Source: Glutamicibacter halophytocola (GTDB lineage Bacteria > Actinomycetota > Actinomycetes > Actinomycetales > Micrococcaceae). Taken from it: a stretch of DNA of 64,000 bases. Below, one piece after another: positions 1 to 8,242 of the stretch. The DNA lies in assembly GCF_001302565.1 (NCBI RefSeq), contig NZ_CP012750.1:1488001-1552000 (forward strand). Reading direction: 5' to 3'. The position numbers were made by a program, and so were the translations under genes. A model generated the notes under the pieces. That model ran no database searches. It was not told the origin of the DNA and was given only the letters and a program-made list of their open reading frames with translations. The first letter of the stretch is position 1. Each line of letters begins with the position of its first letter.

Positions 1-181
1 CCAGGCCCTCGGCTTCGAGCCGGCGGATGGCCTCGCGAACCGGGACGACCGAGCAGCCCAGCTCATCGGCGATGGTCCCCAGCACCAGGCGGTAGCCCGG
101 GGAGTAGGCGCCGTTGGTGATGCGCTCGGAGACCAGCTGGTAGGCGGCCTCGGACTTCGAGGCTGAGGTTACAGTGCCCAT
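1..181 (-). CDS. GntR/FadR-family transcriptional regulator, N-terminal part (runs off the left edge)
   Basis: Only the first ~60 codons are in the window. The reverse-strand reading from the ATG at 181 gives a typical GntR winged-helix start: a helix with AYQLVSERI, then the basic NGAYSPGYRL turn, then ADELGCSVVPVREAIRRLEAEGL as recognition helix and wing entry. This is the standard N-terminal signature of FadR/FCD-type regulators; the effector domain lies outside. The start overlaps the 3' end of the upstream fusion-enzyme gene by 13 bp, so the regulator is probably last in the same transcript and controls it. The perfect palindrome at 1715-1726 is a plausible operator. The effector is unknown but is likely the enzyme's substrate. 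Confidence 0.85.
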   Translation of the reverse strand, partial: MGTVTSASKSEAAYQLVSERITNGAYSPGYRLVLGTIADELGCSVVPVREAIRRLEAEGL

Positions 182-1695
182 GAGTCCAGCTCCGGGCTGC
201 CGGCGTCTTTCCACGCGTGGTACTTGGCTTTCCACTGCGCGTTCATCGGGAACAGGCCCTCGATGCCGTAGCCGCGCTTGACCATGGCGAAGATGAATTC
301 GTCATTGGATTCGGTGATCACCGCTTCAGCGGCGACTTCTTCCACCAGCGCTGGCGGGATGACCACGATGCCATCCGAGTCGGCCACGATCACATCCCCG
401 GGCTGGACCGAAACGCCGCCGCAGGCCACGGTGATGTCCTTGTCCCAGGCCACATGCTTGCGCCCGAGGACTGCCGGGTGGGCTCCGTTATAGAAGACCG
501 GAATCTCCAAGTTGGAGACCGCGTCGAGGTCGCGCACGCCGCCATCGGAGATGATGCCGGCCGCGCCGAGCTGCTGGGAGCGCAGTGCCAGGATGTCGCC
601 CAGGGTGGCGGAGCCGGTTTCGCCGCGGGCTTCCATGACGAGGATTTCACCGTTCTCCAGCGAGTCGATGGACTGCTTCTGGGTGTTGTATCCGCCGCCG
701 TGGGCCTTGAAGAGATCTTCTCGGTTGGGGATGTAGCGCAGGGTGCGGGCGGTGCCGATGACGCGCTGCATGCCCTTGGTCGCGCCGGGCACTTCGATGT
801 TGACGTTGTTCAGCCCGCGCTTGCGCAGGGTGGCGGACAGGGTGGCGGTGGCTACCGAGGCCAGCTGCTCGCGGACCTTGTCGGTGAGCACGTCCTTGCC
901 GGTGACCACCGGAGGCAGGCCGGCCGAAGCACGGTCGCCGTAGGCATCTTCCTTGTCCTTGTCGCTGGCCTTGGGCTGGTTTCCGAAGGAGCCGAAGGCG
1001 GCCGTTCCCTCGGTGGCCGTGGTTTTCAGCTTGCCGGTGGTGGTGCCGGTGATCAGGTCGGTGACTTCGACTTCCACGACGTCGCCGGGGAAGAAGACGG
1101 TGGAGCCGGCGGGGGTTCCGGTGAGGATGATGTCGCCGGGCTGCAGGGTCATCTGCTGGGAGAGGTCTGCAATGATCTGCGCGAAGGAGAACAGCAGCTC
1201 GGACGTGGTGGCGTCCTGGGCGAGCTGGCCGTTGACCCAGGCCTGCACGCGCAGCTTGGCGGGGTCCAAGGCGGCGGCGTCCAGCGCGTTCGGGCCCAGC
1301 GGGGTGTAGCCGTCTCCGGACTTGGAGCGGATGTTCGATCCCTTGTCCGCGTACTTCATGTCATGCACGCCCAGGTCGTTGGAGGCGGTGACCGAGCCGA
1401 CGTGGCTCCAGGCCTCTTCTACCGTGACGCGGCGGGCGGCGGTGCGAATGATCAGCGCGATTTCGCCCTCGAAGGCCAGCAGCTCGGTGCCGGCTGGACG
1501 CTCAACCGTGCCATTGGTGGCAGCCAGGGAGCTGCTGGCCTTCATGAAGTAGCTCGGGAATTTGGGGGTACGGCCGCGCTGTGCCGCGCGGGAGGAGTAG
1601 CTCAGGTGCACGGCCAGAACTTTGCCTGCCTGGGCGAAGGTCTCTTCGGTTACTGGGACAGTAGTGGTCACCGTTGATCGTCCTGCTTTCGTCAT
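169..1695 (-). CDS. FAH-family hydrolase/isomerase fused to an RraA-like domain
   Basis: A 508-residue two-domain protein. Residues ~25-230 are a fumarylacetoacetate hydrolase fold, with the metal-binding FEGEIAL motif (E76, E78), NDLGVHD (D107) and the GDIILTGTPAGS signature near 187. Residues ~265-490 are RraA-like (formerly 'dimethylmenaquinone methyltransferase'), with GDILALRSQQLGAAG then DGGVRD (R388, D389), the usual pyruvate/metal-binding residues of HMG/CHA-type aldolases. FAH enzymes cleave or isomerise ring-cleavage products, and RraA-type aldolases cleave oxo acids to pyruvate, so the fusion may do consecutive steps of aromatic acid breakdown (inference). The ATG at 1695 lacks a good ribosome binding site. 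A GTG at 1671 sits about 8 nt after AGCAGGACG and is an equally good start. The gene overlaps the GntR gene. Confidence 0.85.
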   Translation of the reverse strand: MTKAGRSTVTTTVPVTEETFAQAGKVLAVHLSYSSRAAQRGRTPKFPSYFMKASSSLAATNGTVERPAGTELLAFEGEIALIIRTAARRVTVEEAWSHVGSVTASNDLGVHDMKYADKGSNIRSKSGDGYTPLGPNALDAAALDPAKLRVQAWVNGQLAQDATTSELLFSFAQIIADLSQQMTLQPGDIILTGTPAGSTVFFPGDVVEVEVTDLITGTTTGKLKTTATEGTAAFGSFGNQPKASDKDKEDAYGDRASAGLPPVVTGKDVLTDKVREQLASVATATLSATLRKRGLNNVNIEVPGATKGMQRVIGTARTLRYIPNREDLFKAHGGGYNTQKQSIDSLENGEILVMEARGETGSATLGDILALRSQQLGAAGIISDGGVRDLDAVSNLEIPVFYNGAHPAVLGRKHVAWDKDITVACGGVSVQPGDVIVADSDGIVVIPPALVEEVAAEAVITESNDEFIFAMVKRGYGIEGLFPMNAQWKAKYHAWKDAGSPELDSWAL

Positions 1696-1714
1696 ACATC
1701 ATCTCGTACATCAA

Positions 1715-1726
1715 ATCGTATACGAT
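1715..1726. promoter_or_regulatory. Candidate GntR operator (perfect 12-bp palindrome)
   Basis: ATCGTATACGAT is a perfect palindrome 20 bp upstream of the ATG of the fusion-enzyme gene. FadR/FCD-type GntR regulators commonly bind sites with a GTATAC core, and the partial gene at 1-181 is such a regulator. Binding here would block the promoter of the two-gene operon. The assignment is inferred from sequence and position. Confidence 0.6.
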
Positions 1727-1829
1727 CAGTGTGCTCCCAATCTCATCCGCTGTCAAGAAGGCCAAGGAAAGTTCTTGATCGATTGACCGCCGTTGACGGG
1801 CAATCCGCGGAACGGCGGGGTAAAACAAA

Positions 1830-1864
1830 GGCGCCGTCCAAAGTGGAATACTTTGAACGGCGCC
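1830..1864 (-). terminator. Intrinsic terminator after the MacAB-like operon
   Basis: The inverted repeat has a ~15-bp stem with one mismatch (GGCGCCGTCCAAAGT against its partner) and a 5-nt loop. On the minus strand it is followed by TTTGTTTTA. It lies 40 bp after the stop of the permease gene. Confidence 0.8.
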
Positions 1865-1903
1865 TTCAGCCGGTGCGGCCGATTCGCTTCACATCACGTT
1901 CGG

Positions 1904-3139
1904 TCACACGCGAATCGCATCGACAATCCGCACCCTCGCGGCCACGAGCGCCGGGAGAACACCGGTCAGCGCGCCAACGGCGATCGAAACCGCGATGCCG
2001 GCCAGGGCAGCCCCGATGGGGAACGCGGGCATCTGATCGATGCCAGAGCCGACGATCATATTGATTACCTTCGGGTTGGTCACCACGGCCACGGAAATCA
2101 GCACGCCCAGGCCGCCGGCAACGGCGGTGGCGACAACGCTTTCCATCATCACCGAGAAGAAGACCCTGCCGGTCGTGGCGCCAAAGCTGCGACGGATGCC
2201 CACCTCTCGAATGCGCTGCTTCATGGTCACCATGGCCACGTTCAGCAGGCTCAAGGATCCAAGCAGGAGAATGATCCCGGCAATCCCGCCGGCCACCATG
2301 GCCAATTGCTGGAGGCTCTCATCCCCGCCCCAGGACAAATAGTCGGAGCGCATGGACTCGACAGAGTATCCGGGAAGCTCGGCCTGCATTTGCACGGCGA
2401 AATGCGCAGCCAACTCCTCGGATCCTTCAATGGGGACCCACATTTCATAGCTGGCATCAGCCAATGGCGAGGTGGCGGCAAACCAATGGTCATAGGTTTG
2501 CGGGAGCATCCACATCTGTCCGCCAAGTCCGCCATCCCTGGTTGACGTCGCCCCAATCACCGTGACCGACACCTTTTGCGCGCCTGCATTCATTTCAATG
2601 GAGGCGGGCAGTGGCCCCTGGTCCAATTCCAGCTCCTGGTACAGGGTCCGATCCACGACCACGGTCGGAGCCAGGTTCTGCGCATCTTCGGATTCCAGCC
2701 AACGGCCATGCTGCGCGAAGATCCGGTGAATCGGAGCGTAATCAGGATCCACGACCATGACATCGGAGTCGATGGTGGCACCTTGAGCGGAGGCTTTGAA
2801 GCCGTAAGTCCGGGAAACCACGGACGCGTAGTCAACGTCAAAGCGCTCAGCGGTTTTCGTGAAGGCGTTGGCGACCTGCGCGTTGGCCGAAGGGAGCTGC
2901 TCGCCCTGCTCGCTAAAGGCGTAGGTATTGATCAGTGCCGGCCGGCCATTGCGTTCCAGCTGTTCGGTCATCAGCTGCTGTGCCATGCCGGCTCCGGCAA
3001 CTGCCGTGGTCAACGATGCCACGGCGATGGTGACGCCTACCAGTGACAACAAGACGCGCAGCTTGTGGATCCGCAGTTCCTGCCAAGCTTCCAGCAGTGC
3101 CGCCACGAATCCGGTGAAGAGTCTTGGCAAGGAATTCAC
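1904..3139 (-). CDS. MacB/FtsX-type ABC transporter permease
   Basis: A 411-residue membrane protein of the FtsX-like permease family: one transmembrane helix near residues 27-50 (HKLRVLLSLVGVTIAVASL), a large extracytoplasmic domain of ~220 residues, then three helices in the C-terminal third (around 275-300, 325-350 and 370-400), including the IREVGIRRSFGAT loop typical of these permeases. Family members form mechanotransmission complexes that drive export of peptides, lipids or drugs using a LolD/MacB-like ATPase. It is the last gene of a three-gene operon. Its start overlaps the ATPase stop by 4 bp, and a terminator follows. The substrate cannot be read from sequence. Confidence 0.88.
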   Translation of the reverse strand: MNSLPRLFTGFVAALLEAWQELRIHKLRVLLSLVGVTIAVASLTTAVAGAGMAQQLMTEQLERNGRPALINTYAFSEQGEQLPSANAQVANAFTKTAERFDVDYASVVSRTYGFKASAQGATIDSDVMVVDPDYAPIHRIFAQHGRWLESEDAQNLAPTVVVDRTLYQELELDQGPLPASIEMNAGAQKVSVTVIGATSTRDGGLGGQMWMLPQTYDHWFAATSPLADASYEMWVPIEGSEELAAHFAVQMQAELPGYSVESMRSDYLSWGGDESLQQLAMVAGGIAGIILLLGSLSLLNVAMVTMKQRIREVGIRRSFGATTGRVFFSVMMESVVATAVAGGLGVLISVAVVTNPKVINMIVGSGIDQMPAFPIGAALAGIAVSIAVGALTGVLPALVAARVRIVDAIRV

Positions 3140-3843
3140 CGCGCCACCTCCTGTGCCATGGTCTTGAGCATTCCGTCTTCCAGGCGGAATTGCTCGCGGG
3201 CCAGTGCCGCGACATTGATGTCGTGGGTGATCGTGATCAGTGCGGCGCCAGATTCGACCGTAGCGGCGTCCAGCAATTCCATAACTGCCCGGCCGGTAGC
3301 TACATCCAAAGCGCCGGTCGGTTCATCGGCCAGGACAACTCGCGGCCGGCGCACCAGCGCCCTGGCAATGGCCACGCGCTGCTGCTCACCGCCCGAGAGG
3401 GTCTGCGGCATCGAGTCCAAGCGGGCACCGAGCCCCACCTTTTCCAGGGCCTCGGCCGCGAGGGTTCTCCGGCGCCAGAAATCACGGCCGGAGGCATACA
3501 TCAATGGAGCCATGACATTCTCCAAGGCGGTGCGCCCGGGCAGCAGATTGAACTGCTGGAATACGAAACCGAGGTCGCGGCCGCGCGCATGGGCTGCACG
3601 CCGGGCACTGAGCCTGGTGGCATCTTGTCCACGCCATGCCAGGCTGCCCGAGGTAGGCCGGTCCAATAGGCCCAGGATATTGAGCAAGGTGGATTTGCCG
3701 GTGCCCGAGCGTCCAACAATGGCGATGTGATCACCTTCGGAAACTGACAAGTTGATGCCGTTCAAAATGTGCAGCTCGCTGTCATCGGGCAGCAATACGC
3801 TGCGAGTGACATTTTCGAGCTTTAGCAGCTGGGCATCACTCAT
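3136..3843 (-). CDS. MacB/LolD-type ABC transporter ATP-binding protein
   Basis: A 235-residue ATPase with all motifs intact: Walker A GRSGTGKST near residue 43, Q-loop FVFQQFNLLPGRTALENV, signature LSGGEQQRVAIARAL, Walker B VVLADEPTGALD and H-loop THD. The ADEPTGALD form and FQQFNLL Q-loop are typical of the MacB/LolD/FtsE branch, which pairs with FtsX-type permeases such as the next gene. It overlaps the adaptor stop by one base and the permease start by four, so the three are translationally coupled. It energises the permease from the cytoplasmic face. Confidence 0.92.
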   Translation of the reverse strand: MSDAQLLKLENVTRSVLLPDDSELHILNGINLSVSEGDHIAIVGRSGTGKSTLLNILGLLDRPTSGSLAWRGQDATRLSARRAAHARGRDLGFVFQQFNLLPGRTALENVMAPLMYASGRDFWRRRTLAAEALEKVGLGARLDSMPQTLSGGEQQRVAIARALVRRPRVVLADEPTGALDVATGRAVMELLDAATVESGAALITITHDINVAALAREQFRLEDGMLKTMAQEVAR

Positions 3844-4922
3844 CAGGGAATGATCTCCATGCCCGGATCCATCTCAACGGCAGGGGCCGATCCCGGGACA
3901 TATCGCAGAACTTCGGCATCTGCCTTGAGGCCGGAGCGGACCTCCACCACCTTGCCGTCGGTGATGCCGAGTTCTACCTCGGTGCGGATCTCCTTGCCTT
4001 CGCCGTTCAGGATCCAGACGGCGCCTTTGCCAACGAGCCCGCGCACGCTGGTCACCGGCACGGTGAGCACATCGTTAGCGGAACCCGCATTGACGTCCAT
4101 GTTCATATCCAGGCCGTCGAATACGACAACGTCTTCGGGGACATCGCAGGAAATTTCACTGCCCGAACTCGATTCGCCCTGCGCATCAACAGCAGGATCA
4201 GCCATTTCAGCGTCTTCCCCAGGTGTTTCAGGTTCTACGTTCTTTGATGCAGAGTCCCCGATGCTGAGGTTTTTGCAGGTGAAGGGCTCAGGTCCGCCTT
4301 CAATGCTGACGGTGGCTTCAAGAGTTTCATCCATGATCCGGTATCGATCCAGGGCCTTGATCGTTCCCACGGCGTGGAAGCCTTGCGGCTGCACCGCCGC
4401 GAGGCTTGCGCCCTTTTCGACGTCATCGCCGATCTCGATTTCGAACTTTCCAATTTTTCCTGTGGCTGGGGAATAAACGTCGTGATAGGAGACGGTCGTT
4501 TCCGGCGAGCGGGCTTCCGAGTCTGCGTCTGCGTCTGCCTGCGGCTGGTCTTCGGCTGAGGATTCCTCTGTTGTTGCCGGCTCCGTCGAACTTTCGACGC
4601 GAATCTGAAAGATCTTGTCGCCTTGGCTGACGTTGTCGCCAACCTTCACAAAGGCCCAATTGACGACGCCAGTGGAGGGCGCGGTCAGGGGCTGGGATTC
4701 GACGAGCTCAATGGTTCCCGGAATTGAAAGAGAGTTCTTGATCGTCTCTTTTTCGACGACCACAGTCTCCGCCGGGATTTCACCAGAAGGATAAAGCTGG
4801 TCGTCGGCTGCTGGAGAGCTCCCGCTGAAGGCTAGTTTTACTAAGCTGACGGCAATCAGCGCGCCGATGATTAACCACGCGCTGGGCAGGATGATGCGTC
4901 TGAAGACGCGTCGTTGGCTCAT
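3843..4922 (-). CDS. MacA/HlyD-like efflux adaptor with N-terminal membrane anchor
   Basis: A 359-residue protein with one transmembrane segment (about residues 10-31). The extracytoplasmic part shows two half-lipoyl motifs: NWAFVKVGDNVSQGDKIFQI near 88-108 and SPATGKIGKFEIEIGDDVEKG near 151-171. An acidic insert of ~35 residues lies between them, and a beta-barrel-like region with VPVTSVRGLVGKGAVWIL follows. This is the membrane-fusion/peptidoglycan-binding adaptor architecture found in Gram-positive MacAB-like operons. First gene of the adaptor-ATPase-permease operon. The start ATG at 4922 follows TAGAGATG, a weak ribosome binding site. A palindrome lies upstream at 4969-4981. Confidence 0.82.
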   Translation of the reverse strand: MSQRRVFRRIILPSAWLIIGALIAVSLVKLAFSGSSPAADDQLYPSGEIPAETVVVEKETIKNSLSIPGTIELVESQPLTAPSTGVVNWAFVKVGDNVSQGDKIFQIRVESSTEPATTEESSAEDQPQADADADSEARSPETTVSYHDVYSPATGKIGKFEIEIGDDVEKGASLAAVQPQGFHAVGTIKALDRYRIMDETLEATVSIEGGPEPFTCKNLSIGDSASKNVEPETPGEDAEMADPAVDAQGESSSGSEISCDVPEDVVVFDGLDMNMDVNAGSANDVLTVPVTSVRGLVGKGAVWILNGEGKEIRTEVELGITDGKVVEVRSGLKADAEVLRYVPGSAPAVEMDPGMEIIP

Positions 4923-5239
4923 GCTACATCTCTATTCATCCTATCTTTTTATCAAAACGCTCAGGTAATACCAAGCTGGTACGCAGATAGTATCCATATT
5001 GTTATTTGTTTTTCTAGACTTTTACACGTCAGGTCAAGTGCTAGTTTATGGGTGTGCGGTGTGAGTTCTGGCGGCGCGGTGCTGACGCGTCCCAAGCTCC
5101 CAGGGGCAGTAGATCGTAGTTAGGGGGAACAGTCCCGCAAAATGCTGGCTCATAATCTTGAAGCCCGAATCAGCGGTGATCCGGGCTTCAAGATATTCAG
5201 TAATTCATTGTGGCGTGCCCATCATGATGCTGATGGCTC
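4923..5239. other. Intergenic region upstream of the MacAB-like operon (317 bp)
   Basis: This AT-richer stretch holds the leftward promoter region of the adaptor operon, with the imperfect -10-like TAAAAAGATAG on the minus strand near 4945-4955. A 13-bp palindrome, TACCAAGCTGGTA, lies at 4969-4981 and is a possible operator. The stem-loop at 5157-5192 is listed separately. I see no credible gene; the short frames here lack ribosome binding sites and family features. Confidence 0.5.
5157..5192 (-). terminator. Stem-loop, probable terminator of the small secreted-protein gene
   Basis: CTTGAAGCCCG and its exact complement form an 11-bp stem with a 14-nt loop, starting ~48 bp after the stop of the gene at 5240-5974. 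No clear T-run follows on the minus strand, so termination efficiency is uncertain. Confidence 0.55.
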
Positions 5240-5974
5240 CTACTTGGACACGGACTTGCTGTTGGTGGAAGTCGCCCAGGAAGCGGTCGGAATGGACAAC
5301 CGGTAGGCCTTCTTCTTTGACTGCTTTAGGGTCAACTTGGCAGTTCCTTTTTTGAGCGAGACCGTTTTCAAGGTCTTCCATGAGTTGCCGGATTTGACCT
5401 GGAATTTGGCCTGCTTGGCGTTGTACTGGGCGTAGCGGTACTTTTCCGGTGAATACACTTGGGCCTTGGCTGTCAGCGTTACCTTGTTGCCGGTGCGCTT
5501 CACTGCCAGCGTGCTTTTGGTCTTGCCGCGAACCTGGAAGCTCTTGCTGGTCCGATCGGTGTAATCAACGTAATCGGTGTCCTGGTACCCAAAGTACGAG
5601 TCCCAGTAACTGTAGGTAGCTGATACATCGGCTGGTCCCACTTTGTAGGTGCCCAGTCCGTCCCACGAGGGGCAGATTAAAGCGCGGTCCGACACCTTGC
5701 GGTTCTCAAACCACAGCGAATCAACCAGGCCGCCATTTCGGGTGACATCGATGAATGCGTACGCGTCTTCGTAGTCGCTCTTGACCTTCGAAGATGCTTT
5801 GACTGAGACATAATGGCAATTCGAATCGTCCACGGTGATGGACGAAACGGAGTAGCCGGTGATGTCGATCGGCCGTTCGCTTGCTTGCGCTGGCGACGTG
5901 CCCGCCAGTAGCAGGCCGCCGATTGCGAAGCCCGCGGTTGCGCTGCGAATCCGGCGAGTAGCGGATAGTGTCAT
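5240..5974 (-). CDS. Secreted protein of unknown function
   Basis: A 244-residue protein with a clear Sec signal peptide: basic RRIR near the start, hydrophobic core GFAIGGLLLAGTS, cleavage probably after AQA at about residue 31. The mature part begins with a beta-rich domain holding two cysteines (in SNCHYV and ALICPSW) that could form a disulfide, with many Tyr/Asp residues. A Lys/Ser/Thr-rich half (~140-244) follows with strand-like segments such as KVTLTAKAQVYSP and SWKTLKTVSLKKGTAKLTL, resembling Ig-like or fibronectin-like repeats of actinobacterial exported proteins. The start is supported by CAGGGAGAA 5 nt upstream. I do not recognise the family. It stands alone with its own terminator. 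Confidence 0.72.
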   Translation of the reverse strand: MTLSATRRIRSATAGFAIGGLLLAGTSPAQASERPIDITGYSVSSITVDDSNCHYVSVKASSKVKSDYEDAYAFIDVTRNGGLVDSLWFENRKVSDRALICPSWDGLGTYKVGPADVSATYSYWDSYFGYQDTDYVDYTDRTSKSFQVRGKTKSTLAVKRTGNKVTLTAKAQVYSPEKYRYAQYNAKQAKFQVKSGNSWKTLKTVSLKKGTAKLTLKQSKKKAYRLSIPTASWATSTNSKSVSK

Positions 5975-6460
5975 GAAGTTCTCCCTGAAGTGAGTGCGAG
6001 TGGATATTCACGGAAGTTTCCTTGAATGCTTGAACTATAAATGATCTGTTGGACTATTTAGAAGAATGCCAAAGAGGCCCAAGGTATTTGCCTAGTGTGT
6101 CTGGATTGCGGGGCGGCTTCCCAGCGGCAGGGCGGGGAAATGAGCAGCACCCAGCGCAGGGGCCAATTCTGCAGTGTCGCTGATACCTGATGCTGATCTA
6201 TAGCCAGAAATGCCCCTAGAGGATCTTATGGGGCATGCCTGGCATGAAAATGGAATATCGCGTCATTGGTTCTAGCTATGTGGCATCTGGCCCACTCGAA
6301 ATTATCAGGCGCCGTCCACGGCATCGATCGCGCTGTTCTTGCCGCCTAGCCCGCATCGCTGGCATGCCCCTCGACGTCCAAAGAAGAAGTGGTTCCGCCA
6401 GGAATTCGGGCGGAACCACTTCGTGCTGCGCTGCTTGGCCAGTCGCCAGAGAAAGGTTCC
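5975..6460. other. Intergenic region (486 bp)
   Basis: This holds the leftward promoter of the secreted-protein gene in the first ~100 bases (AT-rich, around 6010-6060) and, at its right end, the terminator of the ABC exporter pair (6387-6421). The short frame on the plus strand between 6235 and 6540 runs through that terminator and into the neighbouring gene, and has no coding features. Nothing else was recognised. Confidence 0.5.
6387..6421 (-). terminator. Intrinsic terminator of the exporter-fold ABC pair
   Basis: AAGTGGTTCCGCC at 6387-6399 pairs perfectly with 6409-6421 across a 9-nt loop. The minus-strand continuation is CTTCTTTGG, a weak T-rich tail. It lies 40 bp after the stop of the downstream ABC subunit. 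Confidence 0.8.
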
Positions 6461-8242
6461 CTAGCCTTCCCAGGCTCTCCAAAGTTTGGCGTACTTGCCA
6501 TTGGCGGCTAGTAGCTGCCAATGAGTTCCATCTTCGATAATTTCCCCGTGGTCCATCACGATGATTCGATCGGCGCTTCTCGCCTGCGATAGGCGGTGAG
6601 CGATGATGAGCGTGGTTCGATCCTTTGTTAGCGCGTTCGCGGCCTTGTCTAATTCGCGCGAGTTACGAGAACCTGCCTCGGCGGTGGCCTCATCCATGAT
6701 GACGATGCGCGGATTTAGCACAGCAATACGCACCAGTGCCAGGTGCTGCTGTTGATGGCTGGTGAGCTGGTGGCCATTGGAACCCAGCATGGAGTCCAAT
6801 CCTTGTGGCAGATCGTTTATCCATTGGGCATGGCAAGTGCCTATCGCCTCTTGAAGCTGAACTTCGGAACATGGTGCAGGTGCTCCGAGAGTGAGGTTAT
6901 CCCGCACTGTTCCGGAGAAGACGTGCGCATCTTGTGAGATGAGTGCTACGTTCTCTCGAAGGCTCGTCATCTCGTACGAGATGAGCTGCTTGCCATCTAA
7001 CACGGCCACGCCACCTGTAGGTTCGATGATGCCGGACAAGATCCGTGCCACCGTGGATTTCCCCGCGCCGGTGGTGCCTACTAAAGCCACGCATTGCCCA
7101 TCTGCCAAGAACAAGTCAAGCCCGCTGAGCACCGCGGCTCCCGACTCAAAATGGTGGCTGACTCCGCGAAGAACTAGCCCCCTGGAGGACGAGAGCTCGC
7201 TGGGAACCGACAAGGTTCTTCTGGGCTTGCGACGCTTGGCCAAGAGAACGCCTGTTACGCGACGAAGTGCGATGCCCGCCTCTTGAACCATGTCAAAGAG
7301 CGTTACTACCTCGGAAATCGGATCGAACAGCCGATGGTAGAGCAGGGCTGCAGTGGTGACCGCGCCCACCGAGGTTGCATCGGCCCGCACGAGGAAGAAC
7401 CCAGCAGTCAGCAAAGCTGCCATCGTGATAAATTCTGCCCGGTTATTGCGCGCGAAGTATCGGGTGAGCATGCGGAATACTCGGTCTGCCACACTGCGCG
7501 AATCGAAGCTTGCCCTTTCCAGCGCATCAACCTGTGCATGCGCCCAACCTTGAGAGTGCAGCATCACTCGTCCGTGGAATGCATTGAGGAAAGTGTTGGT
7601 GCGACGGGCCATGATTTCCCGTTCTTCTCGGTATAGCGGCGCGCTTCTCGGGAGGTACCAGCGCAAGGACAGCCAGTACATCGGAATGGCGATCATTCCG
7701 GAAAGCCCTAATACCCAATGAAGAGTGAAAAGCCCCGGCACCGAGAGCACCAGCAGGGTAATTGCAGACAAGAAGGCCGGTAAGAGCCACGCTACCGCTT
7801 GGGAAATCAACCGAGAATCATCTGACACGCGCGAGACAAGCTCGCCGTCACCGGCACGCTCCAGGATCCCTGATTCCAGATTCAGTGCATGGTCCACGGC
7901 GTCTTCGCGCAGGGTTGCTACCGCAGGCTCGGCGATCTTCGCGTAGAGCACTCGGGCATACCACGCCAGCGCCGCACCGCATGCCAATGAGGCTGCTATG
8001 GCGAGCAGGCATCTGGCCACCGTGGGGTAGGGATCGTTGGATCCCAGCGCATCAACAAGAATGCCGATGGCGAAGGACGGCAGCATGGCCGCTGCCGAGG
8101 AGGCCAAGGTGATCAGCGATGCCCATATGATCTGCCACTTCTGCGGGCGAAGAGTGCGGCCCAAAGTCCGCCAAGCGGTAGCAGTACTGGCGGTGGGCAG
8201 TGCCGGCTGTGACAGATCAGTGTTCTCAGGCCTTGGGCTCAT
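6461..8242 (-). CDS. Exporter-fold ABC transporter subunit with active Walker motifs but degenerate signature (IrtB/YbtQ-like)
   Basis: A 593-residue half-transporter: six transmembrane helices in ~38-330, then a nucleotide-binding domain. Walker A GTTGAGKST (389-397), Q-loop ISQDAHVF, Walker B IVIMDE (513-518) and H-loop AHRL are intact. The ABC signature is LTSHQQQ (493-499) instead of LSGGQ, and the D-loop is also altered (ATAEAGS). It overlaps the upstream partner gene by 4 bp. The partner has the opposite defects, so together they should form one working ATP site. Next to a siderophore-binding lipoprotein and a siderophore-interacting flavoprotein, the pair is most like IrtAB/YbtPQ siderophore importers, which have an exporter fold. 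Siderophore export is the alternative. Confidence 0.85.
   Translation of the reverse strand: MSPRPENTDLSQPALPTASTATAWRTLGRTLRPQKWQIIWASLITLASSAAAMLPSFAIGILVDALGSNDPYPTVARCLLAIAASLACGAALAWYARVLYAKIAEPAVATLREDAVDHALNLESGILERAGDGELVSRVSDDSRLISQAVAWLLPAFLSAITLLVLSVPGLFTLHWVLGLSGMIAIPMYWLSLRWYLPRSAPLYREEREIMARRTNTFLNAFHGRVMLHSQGWAHAQVDALERASFDSRSVADRVFRMLTRYFARNNRAEFITMAALLTAGFFLVRADATSVGAVTTAALLYHRLFDPISEVVTLFDMVQEAGIALRRVTGVLLAKRRKPRRTLSVPSELSSSRGLVLRGVSHHFESGAAVLSGLDLFLADGQCVALVGTTGAGKSTVARILSGIIEPTGGVAVLDGKQLISYEMTSLRENVALISQDAHVFSGTVRDNLTLGAPAPCSEVQLQEAIGTCHAQWINDLPQGLDSMLGSNGHQLTSHQQQHLALVRIAVLNPRIVIMDEATAEAGSRNSRELDKAANALTKDRTTLIIAHRLSQARSADRIIVMDHGEIIEDGTHWQLLAANGKYAKLWRAWEG

Noticed and set aside
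217..1677. A 486-codon open frame on the plus strand opposite the FAH-RraA gene
   Set aside because: It is an antisense frame in high-GC DNA, rich in Gly/Val/Asp/His with no family motif; the opposite strand encodes two recognisable domains.
6235..6540. A 101-codon plus-strand frame in the gap before the ABC pair
   Set aside because: It crosses the terminator and runs into the 3' end of the ABC gene; Arg/Cys-rich, no ribosome binding site, no family similarity seen.
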